Source of the DNA: CAYLPU01 sp964385635
Lineage (GTDB): Bacteria; Chloroflexota; Anaerolineae; B4-G1
Length of the DNA: 64,000 nt
Assembly: GCA_964385635.1 (NCBI GenBank)
Contig: CAYLPU010000004.1
Location: 30,186 to 94,185 of the forward strand
Direction: 5' to 3'
Shown here: positions 57,280-64,000 of the stretch, piece by piece
Layout of the letters: each line of letters begins with the position of its first letter
How positions within the stretch are numbered: the first letter of the stretch is position 1
Program-made: the position numbers and the translations under genes
Notes under the pieces: model-generated
Database searches by the model: none
What the model saw: only the letters and a program-made list of their open reading frames with translations
What the model was told of the DNA's origin: nothing

Positions 57280-58629
57280 CTATGGCTGCCACACCTTCAG
57301 ATACGCAGATATGTCCACTGCCTCGCGCGGGCCGACCAGGATTTCCCAACCTGGCAACTCTTCCTCCAGTTCACCTAGTAACACCGACACGTGACCGGGG
57401 ATAACCAGCTTGCGGTGACTGACCTTCTCCTCCATATTGTTGGTTTTGACGGCCTTGGCGATGCGCTCGGCATCGAACTTGCCCGCGGCCCAGGCGGTCA
57501 ACACGCTCATGCCCTCGGCGTCGGCCACCAGAAGCCAACCGGGGATACCGCTGCCGTCAATCTCGTTCGCCACGGAGAAGTAGGTGATGGAGAAATTAGT
57601 CGTTACCATCACAGCCGAGTCGGCCTGGGGATCGTTGATCTCGTAGACGCCCGGCTGTACCTGGATTGGCTGCTGTGGGTTGGTGTAGATGTTGGTGCGC
57701 AGGGCCAGCAGGGGATAGATCGTCGCCGGGCTGAACCGATCCAGCACGACGAAGCCACCGTACTTGGTGATCGCCTGAGTCGCTGCGATGGACACCACTC
57801 CCTCGTCGTCGGCACATTCGCCGGGGAAGGTGATGATCGGGAAGCCTAGCGGCCTAAAGTTCTTCTTCAGCGCCATTCGGCGGATCAACGTGTTCAACGC
57901 CAGCGACGACTTGAGGTCGCGCACGCCAGGGTCGAGAACGATCTCTTCGATCCCGGCGGCTTTGATCTTCTCCGTCAGCTCGGCTAGACCGCTCAGCGAG
58001 TCAGTCCGGATCGCCATCGGCGCGTCGTGCTCCTTGGCCAGGTCAGCGAAAGCCTCCCAGTTGTCAGCCATAGCCCCGTAGATCAACGGGCGTACTCCCT
58101 CATCCGTTGACACCTCCAACCCCTTCGACATCACCGCCACGTCGGTGGCGATGAGGATTAGCGGAAGTTTGGCCGTGTCCAACACACCCTTCACGGTAGC
58201 GGCGAAGGTATCGCCATCGCCGGTCGCCTCGACCGCGAAGCCGTCAATGGTCAACGCCATACCGACGTAATCAACCGAGTAACCCGCCGCTTCCTCGGCC
58301 TGGGCCTTGATCTCATCCAACGGCTGATCGTCGCGCAGGCGGATAAAGAGCCCGGTCGGATTGTAGAACGTCTTCTCGTGCCGGAAGAGCACGATCTCGT
58401 TGCCCGACTTGATCTCTCGACCATTGGCGGAAAGGGTCACGAGCCGCACCGGCGGCGCGGCCGACTCGGCCAATTTTTCCCGCGCCTCGTCAGACACATC
58501 GGGACACTTGTCCAGTTCGACCTGCTTGGCCGCCAGTTTCATTGCAAAGGCCAGGCAGGTGGGAAAACCACATTCCTTGCAGTTAGTCTGAGGCAACATC
58601 TTGTAGATTTGAATGCCTGAAAGTGCCAT
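57280..58629 (-). CDS. acsC: corrinoid iron-sulfur protein large subunit (ACS/CODH gamma)
   Basis: 449 residues, the usual AcsC size. The N-terminal [4Fe-4S] motif is CKECGFPTCLAFAMKLA with a further Cys (DKCPDVS). TIM-barrel core includes NEIVLFRHEKTFYNPTG, LILIATDVAVMSKGLE, and the C-terminal cobalamin-binding Rossmann-like part with GNWGADG-free ... TAWAAGKFDAE and VIPGHVSVLLGELEEELPG. GLEVSTDEGVR is one repeat copy near 58104, in a loop. It carries the methyl group between AcsE and ACS. Start ATG after AAGGAGATAAGAC. Confidence 0.94.
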   Translation of the reverse strand: MALSGIQIYKMLPQTNCKECGFPTCLAFAMKLAAKQVELDKCPDVSDEAREKLAESAAPPVRLVTLSANGREIKSGNEIVLFRHEKTFYNPTGLFIRLRDDQPLDEIKAQAEEAAGYSVDYVGMALTIDGFAVEATGDGDTFAATVKGVLDTAKLPLILIATDVAVMSKGLEVSTDEGVRPLIYGAMADNWEAFADLAKEHDAPMAIRTDSLSGLAELTEKIKAAGIEEIVLDPGVRDLKSSLALNTLIRRMALKKNFRPLGFPIITFPGECADDEGVVSIAATQAITKYGGFVVLDRFSPATIYPLLALRTNIYTNPQQPIQVQPGVYEINDPQADSAVMVTTNFSITYFSVANEIDGSGIPGWLLVADAEGMSVLTAWAAGKFDAERIAKAVKTNNMEEKVSHRKLVIPGHVSVLLGELEEELPGWEILVGPREAVDISAYLKVWQP

Positions 58630-58650
58630 GTCTTATCTCCTTAAAGGCCG

Positions 58651-58686
58651 AAGGAATCAGGTTTTTTCCGAAAAACCTGATTCCTC
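58651..58686 (+). repeat. palindrome between acsBD and acsC
   Basis: AGGAATCAGGTTTTTTCC / GAAAAACCTGATTCCT, diverged member of the AAACCGGGTTTTTC family, just after the acsBD stop; may also work as a terminator. Confidence 0.75.
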
Positions 58687-58690
58687 CAGT

Positions 58691-61600
58691 TTACCAGTCT
58701 CCCAACTCCTCAATCATCGCGTGAATGCGCCGCACCGATTCGGGGTGACGCAGCACAACGACGTCAGCAGCCGACTCGACCAGAGTGGACGCCGTCACTG
58801 TCTCCCAGTTAATGGCTCGTTCCTTCCAGTCGCCCCAGGCCTCGGGCACGCCCTCGCCAACTTTGCTCTCCTTCTGGCGCCAGGCCTCGTAGCCCACAGT
58901 GACGACCATCGGCGATTGGGTCATACCGTCGCCCTGGAGAGCGGCCAGTCGCAGCCGCTCCATCACCGAGTAGCCGTACTCCATACCGTAGCCCACGCCA
59001 GCGCAAGTCGGGTCCATCAAGATCCGGTCCAGGGGCAAGCCCATGTCGCTGACCAGGATGTTGAGCTGCTTGGCCAGGTTGACGTCCATGGCAGTACGAG
59101 CAATGACCAGTTGACCATGGGCCAGCGCTGCTGCGACGATGGTGCGATAGTTCTTCTCCTCGCACACGCCCAGCGCGATGCGCTCCCCGACCGCCTCTTC
59201 GGCCACGGGGACGAGCAACTCGTTGTCGGCGTCAACCTGCCCCGGCCCCTGCACGATCAGCGGTAGGCCGGTCGCCTTGAGCACCTTGCGCACTGCTGCG
59301 CGGGCGTTCTCAGGTGTGTTGGGATTGCCGTCGGCGTCCGTCAGGCTGAGTTGGAGCAGGATCAGGTCGGCGCCGGCTTTTTCGGCCGCCTTGGCCCACT
59401 CGCCGGGGTCCTCCATCGCGTCGCCCCAGGCCTCCATCAGCAACAGCGACCAGTCGTCGGGCTTACGATCCTGGATTTCGATAGCGACTACCGGCTTGTG
59501 CCCTATCTCGCCCTCGAAGTCGAGGAAAGGCATAACAGCCTGGCCGCCGACCGTGACTGTGCTGGTCCGCGTGCCGTCTTCTGCCGCAGTCGCGCCCAGC
59601 GTGACCTCGCGGACACTACCCATCCACTTTTCCTTGAGGAACTCGATGCTTTCCTTCTCCTCAGTCCAGGGTGGCACTACTGGTCTAACTCTTTTTTTCA
59701 CGAGGGGTGCGGCGACCTCTGGCGCAGCAGGCGCAGCGATCGGCGCGACCGGCGCAGCCGGCACGGTTCCACCCAACTCCCGCAGCGCAGCCTCCAGCGC
59801 GCGGCGGAAACTGTCAACGACGATCCCGGCGCTGATCTGGGCGATCTGCTGAACATCGGCGCTCACCGGAACCCCAGGCACGACCACGGGAGCAGGAGCA
59901 GGCAGTGGCGCAGGTGCAGCCTCAACCTTAACCTCAGCCTCGACCTCAGCCTCAACCTTAACCTCAGCCTCAACCTCAACCTCAGCCTCAACCTCAGCCT
60001 TAACCTCAGCCTCAGCCTCGACCTCTCCCGATGCCGCCTGCATCACGCCCATCTCGAGCACCGGGTGCTTTTTCTCTTTAAGCCACGCCACCAGTTCATC
60101 TACCGTCGTGACGTTACGCTCGTCGGCGATACAATCAATCAATCCGCTGACACCCTCACGCTCCGCCACGACGGCGAACTCGTCCGCCATGCTCTCCTTG
60201 AGGAAACTGGACATCCAGACGACTCGCTTGAAGCCGCCATCGGCCGAGAGGAACTTGGGGCTGGTCATGTAGAACTTGCCAATGCCCATCACACCGGGGG
60301 TCTGGATGCCGCCGCCGCACATACCGGCCAGCGTGGAGAAAGTCATACCCGCCGGTGTCATGCTCGGATCCTCACGGCTGACGACCATCACGCCTTCTGC
60401 CTCAGGGATGTACATCACGATGCACTCGAAGCAGCCGCATGCTGTCATCGGGTTCTCCATAATGGAGTACATCGCGACACGCCGGACAGTGCCCTGCGAG
60501 TTCTTGACAGCGGTTTCATCGGTTCCGGTCCAGTACCCCTTGATCGGGTCAAGCAGTTTCCCCTTGGGCACCGGCTGGTTGGGGCCGGTGGGGTTGATCT
60601 GGTGAGACGCCTTGCAGTCCAGCCAGTTGTATGCCCCGCACAGACCCAACCGCTGCGGGCTGACGATACAGACGTGCGTCGGCGCGAATGACTGACAGAG
60701 CGTACAGTCGTAAAACGTATCAACCGCCTCGTCGGTCAGGTCGGCCAACCGCTGGTTGCGGAAGTCGTAGGCCACGCGCGCCTTCTCCAGCCACTCGGCG
60801 TGCAGGTCGGGGTCGGTGATGATCGTCACCTGTACCTTGTCCACGATGGCGCCAAAGTCGGCGTGGAGGCGGGCGTAGAGGATGTCGCTAAAATGACGCA
60901 GGTTAAAGCCCTTCTCGACCGCCGTCTTGCTGATGCGGATCCACGTGATGTCACGCTGACCCATGTGCTGGAGACCGGAGGCTGCGTTGACAAAGTAGTG
61001 TATCTGCCGCTCCAGCACCGGCTCAAAGTCCAACTGCATCTTGCGGCCGGCCACCTCGATCAGAATAGCCATATCCATCGCGCCGCCGACCTCCACATCC
61101 TCAAAGTCGGGGCCGATGACCTCGATCTTGCCGTCCTCCACCTCGTCCATCTCCGCCATACGCAGGTACTCATAGGCGCGGCTGTGCTTGCCGCCGAACT
61201 CGATCCGCATGTCGGCTCTCCGCACGACCTCGCCCTCGAAGGCAGAACCGTAAGCGACGGGAACCGGCACCTCGGTGATCTTGACTTTGACACCACGCAC
61301 CTCGATGCAGCGCTGCACCAGTTTGGCGGCCCGCTCCTCGTCGTTCTCCGCCTCGATCTCATTCCACGGCATCGAGACGATGTGCTCGTAGCGCGTCACA
61401 CCGGTGGGCAGGATTTCGGGCACGATGGTGTCGGCGATGACCGGGAAACCGTAGGAGAGCACGCCGGCGCCGGCGGCGTACTTGAGGTCATCCAACTCGC
61501 CCAGTACCAGCGCGAAGGCGAAGACGCGGAACTTGTTGTAAAGCAGAATGTCGCGCCATTGGCCGCCCTTCAAACCGCCAAAGGTCAGCGCCGAGCGCGT

Positions 61601-62302
61601 GGCGAAGCCGGCCGCGTAGATGGCGGAGAGGGTATCCCGGCCAAAGGGGATGATGTAAGTATCATACCCCATTTCCACCCCTTCCTCTCGCAACTGGTCA
61701 ATGATGGAGCGCCCGTTGACATTGCCGGAGAGGAAGATGAGGATATTGCGCTTTTGGAGTTCCCGGATGATGGCGACAGCAGCCTCACTCGTGCGGGCCG
61801 CGCCGATGACGGCGGCAAAGCCCGGCATACGGCCGTCCACCAACTGGATGCCCCACGAGCGCAACTGGATGTCGTCAATGGGGCCGTTGAGATGGCCGTC
61901 ACCCGAGAAATCAGGATAAGCAGTGCTGCCGACCAACTCCAGCCCCGGGTACGGCTCCGGCTGCTCCCCATAGACGAAGCGGATGCCCTCGATGGCCTCC
62001 GCCGCCAGGAGAGTTGCCTGTCCGCTGTCGAGCGTCTCCCCCAGGTAGGGCACCCACAGATTGTTCTCCGGTATAGGGTGCAAGAGTCTCTTGGCGTGGT
62101 TCAGCGGGAATTCCAGGTCTCCCAGCGTTTCGACTTTGTAGTTAAGCATACCAAAAGTGACCGGCAGGAAGTAGGCCGTGTTGGGGAAGACCACGGGGGT
62201 TTCGGCCCCCTTCTCGGCGATTGCTTTCCTGAGCATCGCGTCCGCCTCAGCCACGATACCGTTGGCGCCGCGAATTGCGCGTGTTGCTATGTATTTAGAC
62301 AT
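58691..62302 (-). CDS. AcsB-AcsD fusion: acetyl-CoA synthase plus CFeSP small subunit
   Basis: 1203 residues. Residues about 1-735 are acetyl-CoA synthase (bacterial AcsB, with its N-terminal CODH-interacting domain: NTAYFLPVTFGMLNY, VELVGSTAYPDFSG). The A-cluster cysteines are in DCTLCQSFAPTHVC, GLCGAYNWLDCKA and ENPMTACGCFEC. After a 755-800 Glu/Val/Ala linker (VEAEVK units from a six-base repeat, 59915-60035) and a Pro/Ala stretch, residues about 870-1203 are CFeSP small subunit (AcsD): MPFLDFEGEIGHKPVVAIEI, ADLILLQLSLTDADGNPN, DPTCAGVGYGMEYGYSVMER. AcsB and AcsD are normally separate genes. The fusion keeps synthase and methyl-donor protein together. The ATG follows GAGGTGAAAGAAG. Confidence 0.95.
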   Translation of the reverse strand: MSKYIATRAIRGANGIVAEADAMLRKAIAEKGAETPVVFPNTAYFLPVTFGMLNYKVETLGDLEFPLNHAKRLLHPIPENNLWVPYLGETLDSGQATLLAAEAIEGIRFVYGEQPEPYPGLELVGSTAYPDFSGDGHLNGPIDDIQLRSWGIQLVDGRMPGFAAVIGAARTSEAAVAIIRELQKRNILIFLSGNVNGRSIIDQLREEGVEMGYDTYIIPFGRDTLSAIYAAGFATRSALTFGGLKGGQWRDILLYNKFRVFAFALVLGELDDLKYAAGAGVLSYGFPVIADTIVPEILPTGVTRYEHIVSMPWNEIEAENDEERAAKLVQRCIEVRGVKVKITEVPVPVAYGSAFEGEVVRRADMRIEFGGKHSRAYEYLRMAEMDEVEDGKIEVIGPDFEDVEVGGAMDMAILIEVAGRKMQLDFEPVLERQIHYFVNAASGLQHMGQRDITWIRISKTAVEKGFNLRHFSDILYARLHADFGAIVDKVQVTIITDPDLHAEWLEKARVAYDFRNQRLADLTDEAVDTFYDCTLCQSFAPTHVCIVSPQRLGLCGAYNWLDCKASHQINPTGPNQPVPKGKLLDPIKGYWTGTDETAVKNSQGTVRRVAMYSIMENPMTACGCFECIVMYIPEAEGVMVVSREDPSMTPAGMTFSTLAGMCGGGIQTPGVMGIGKFYMTSPKFLSADGGFKRVVWMSSFLKESMADEFAVVAEREGVSGLIDCIADERNVTTVDELVAWLKEKKHPVLEMGVMQAASGEVEAEAEVKAEVEAEVEVEAEVKVEAEVEAEVKVEAAPAPLPAPAPVVVPGVPVSADVQQIAQISAGIVVDSFRRALEAALRELGGTVPAAPVAPIAAPAAPEVAAPLVKKRVRPVVPPWTEEKESIEFLKEKWMGSVREVTLGATAAEDGTRTSTVTVGGQAVMPFLDFEGEIGHKPVVAIEIQDRKPDDWSLLLMEAWGDAMEDPGEWAKAAEKAGADLILLQLSLTDADGNPNTPENARAAVRKVLKATGLPLIVQGPGQVDADNELLVPVAEEAVGERIALGVCEEKNYRTIVAAALAHGQLVIARTAMDVNLAKQLNILVSDMGLPLDRILMDPTCAGVGYGMEYGYSVMERLRLAALQGDGMTQSPMVVTVGYEAWRQKESKVGEGVPEAWGDWKERAINWETVTASTLVESAADVVVLRHPESVRRIHAMIEELGDW
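59915..60035 (+). repeat. six-base tandem repeat encoding the AcsB-AcsD linker
   Basis: CCTCAACC/TTAACC/CTCAGC hexamer variants, read on the - strand as alternating VEAEVK. Independent of the GTTGACACC family. Confidence 0.9.
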
Positions 62303-62317
62303 CTTCTTTCACCTCCC

Positions 62318-64000
62318 CTAGAAACCGGGTTTTTCGGAAAAAACCCGGTTTCTTCCCCCATAGACCGCTTCGATCCGCTCTTCCAGCGGCAGTTCGAGCA
62401 AGGTAGGCATACGCCAGTCGCCGCTCTTGCCCCACTTGCTGGGGTCGTATTCCGGCAAGCCCAGCGCGGCCCGTTTTTTGTCAATGTGCTCTATCGTCCG
62501 GCGGACGATCTCATCGGCGTCCTCGATGAACTCTAACTTGCCGCCGATCTTTTCCTCCCAGACCTCGGTCATGATGCGGAGCACTTCCTCGCTCCCGGAG
62601 ACAGGGCCGTCGCTGCCGCCCATGATGACGTATGCTCCAGAGGCCACGCAGTAGGTGGCGATGGAGATCGCCTTCTCGCTCATCCACTCCGGCGCCATGC
62701 CGACGGCCGGGATGTCGCAAATGTCTTCGCCCAGGCCGCCCTCGGTCGCCACCTGAGCGAGGATGGTCAGGATGCGGGAATTGTCCACGCAGGAGCCCAT
62801 GTGGAGCACCGGCGGGATGCCGCCCGTCTCGCAGATCTCGCGCAGGCCGGGGCCAGCAAACTCCAGCGCCGCCTCGGGGGTCATGTACCCCTCCTTGGCG
62901 CTGGCGATGGCTGCACAGCCGGTCTCTACCACCAGGATGTCGTTCTTGAGGAACTCGGTGACGACGTGGTGGAAGAATTCGTCGTGGCGCACGCGGGCGT
63001 TGTTGCAGCCAATGTTGGCGACCACGCCCCGGATGCGGCCAGTCATAATGGCGTCGTTGAGCGGGCGCAGGGAACCCCGGTAGAGGCCACCCAGCGCGTA
63101 GTTAATGTACTCGTGGGAGAAACCAGGCACCATAGGGCTGGTGACGTCGGGAATGAAAGTCTCCCCTCGCTCGGGGAAGCGGTCAATTGCCCGGCGGATG
63201 ATCTCCCTGGCAATTTCCATCGCCCTCCGTTCGTCGAACTCGATGTGTCTGGCGCCTTTGATCTTTACCTTGGGCGAGGTGGTGATCAGTTCAGTGTGGA
63301 ATTTGTCCGCCACCGGCGCCAATCCTTGCATGATACACTGGATGTCCACCACCATCGCCTCGACCGCGCCAGTGAGAATAGCCAGTTCCTGCTGCAAAAA
63401 GTTGCCCGCCAGGGGGATGCCTTCCCGCATCAGCGTCTCGTTGGCGGTGCAGCAGATACCGGCCAGGTTGATGCCCGTGGCCCCCTTGCTCTTGGCGTAT
63501 TCGATCAACTCGGGGTCCAGCGACGCTGCCACGATCATCTCGGAAAGAGTCGGCTCGTGGCCGTGGATGATGACGTTGACCATATCCTCGCTGAGCACGC
63601 CCAGGTTGGCGTCGGTCAGCACCGGGGCGGGTGTGCCAAAGAGGATATCCGAGAGATCGGTAGCCAGCATTGAGCCGCCCCAACCGTCGCCCAGCGCACA
63701 GCGCAGGGCGTGATCCAGAATGTGCTCGGCCTCCTGGTCGTTGCCGACGTGAGTGCGATGCAACATCTCTACGACCTCACGGTCTATGGCGCGGGGAGCG
63801 ATCCCTGCCTCGTGCCAGATTTGCTGTCGCTTGGCCGGGGCGCGCTTCAGGTTGAGGATCTCGCCCTCAATCTTGCCAAACTCGTTCAAGGCCGCCAGCG
63901 CCACATCTCGCGCGATCTCGTTGATCGGCCGCCGCTCGCCTTCTTCGTCCTTCGTCTCAACATTCAGGTATCCGGCCATTTCTATCAACTTGAAGGGGTC
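62318..64000 (-). CDS. acsA: carbon monoxide dehydrogenase catalytic subunit (N-terminus outside window)
   Basis: CODH (AcsA/CooS) that interconverts CO2 and CO for ACS. About 560 residues are present and the frame is open to base 64000, so the first ~100 residues (B/D-cluster cysteines) are beyond the window. C-cluster and gate motifs seen: GHEPTLSEMI, GINLAGICCTANETLMR, ANIGCNNARVRHDEF, VETGCAAIASAKEGY, PPVLHMGSCVDNSRIL and SGAYVIMGGSDGPVSGSEE. The C-terminal NRVFSEKPGF and the TAG stop come from the palindrome at 62320-62356, which has replaced the native end. First gene of the acs operon in the window. Confidence 0.95.
   Translation of the reverse strand, partial: DPFKLIEMAGYLNVETKDEEGERRPINEIARDVALAALNEFGKIEGEILNLKRAPAKRQQIWHEAGIAPRAIDREVVEMLHRTHVGNDQEAEHILDHALRCALGDGWGGSMLATDLSDILFGTPAPVLTDANLGVLSEDMVNVIIHGHEPTLSEMIVAASLDPELIEYAKSKGATGINLAGICCTANETLMREGIPLAGNFLQQELAILTGAVEAMVVDIQCIMQGLAPVADKFHTELITTSPKVKIKGARHIEFDERRAMEIAREIIRRAIDRFPERGETFIPDVTSPMVPGFSHEYINYALGGLYRGSLRPLNDAIMTGRIRGVVANIGCNNARVRHDEFFHHVVTEFLKNDILVVETGCAAIASAKEGYMTPEAALEFAGPGLREICETGGIPPVLHMGSCVDNSRILTILAQVATEGGLGEDICDIPAVGMAPEWMSEKAISIATYCVASGAYVIMGGSDGPVSGSEEVLRIMTEVWEEKIGGKLEFIEDADEIVRRTIEHIDKKRAALGLPEYDPSKWGKSGDWRMPTLLELPLEERIEAVYGGRNRVFSEKPGF
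62320..62356 (+). repeat. AAACCGGGTTTTTC palindrome at CODH 3' end
   Basis: GAAACCGGGTTTTTCGG / AAAAAACCCGGTTTC; read on the - strand as FSEKPGF-stop. It sits 16 bases before the acsBD start, so it may also form an intra-operon mRNA hairpin. Confidence 0.88.

Noticed and set aside
2882..58116. GTTGACACC copies as active sigma70 promoters (they contain TTGACA).
   Set aside because: No suitably spaced TATAAT-like box follows the copies I checked, and many lie within coding sequence on the opposite strand.

Overview
The window is a GC-rich bacterial chromosome segment from a strict anaerobe. It carries a bacterial-type Wood-Ljungdahl (acetyl-CoA) pathway and an unusually large set of heterodisulfide-reductase-like (Hdr) electron-transfer genes. 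The gene mix (acs/coo cluster, acyl-CoA dehydrogenases with ETF, Kor ferredoxin oxidoreductase, split class I fumarase, soluble SdhAB-like pair) resembles uncultured sediment Chloroflexota. That taxonomy is an inference; no rRNA or marker gene is present.

Layout. On the + strand, 1-4086 encodes two acyl-CoA dehydrogenases and ETF beta and alpha, facing a hairpin terminator at about 4.1 kb. Nearly everything else is on the - strand. In transcription order from the right edge it reads: CODH (cut by the window end), an AcsB-AcsD fusion, AcsC, the corrinoid-protein reactivator, a radical SAM protein, CooC, AcsE, FolD, HdrC, HdrB, split HdrA, a GNAT, two giant HdrA-GltD fusions, a second split HdrA with an HdrBC fusion, an accessory island (28.3-31.7 kb), MvhD, an FdhB-like protein, SdhBA-like, HdrA, MvhD, a third HdrA-GltD fusion, a selenocysteine MvhD, MetV, MetF, an HdrBC fusion, CooC, a C39-like protein, a TIM-barrel-like protein, FumAB and KorDA(BC).

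Function. The right part makes or cleaves acetyl-CoA (CODH/ACS, CFeSP, methyltransferase, FolD). MetFV next to HdrA, MvhD and HdrBC matches the hexaheteromeric, possibly electron-bifurcating methylene-THF reductase described in Moorella. The MvhD of this unit has an in-frame UGA exactly where its two paralogues have Cys, followed by a hairpin of bacterial SECIS type, so I annotate it as a selenoprotein. SdhAB-like, fumarase and Kor genes suggest partial TCA reactions tied to ferredoxin and Hdr modules.

The most unusual feature is the invasion of this locus by several small repeat families, inside genes as well as between them. The main one, built on GTTGACACC/ATCCGTTGACACC, occurs more than 70 times by hand count, always in the same DNA orientation. 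It is read in frame as GVNG, VSTD or CQRM in linkers, tails, a signal peptide and a protein-fusion junction. At least six other families (palindromes, GC-rich hairpins, an SD-like minisatellite) occupy the same sites, sometimes nested. Paralogous HdrA proteins carry different repeat families at the same loops.
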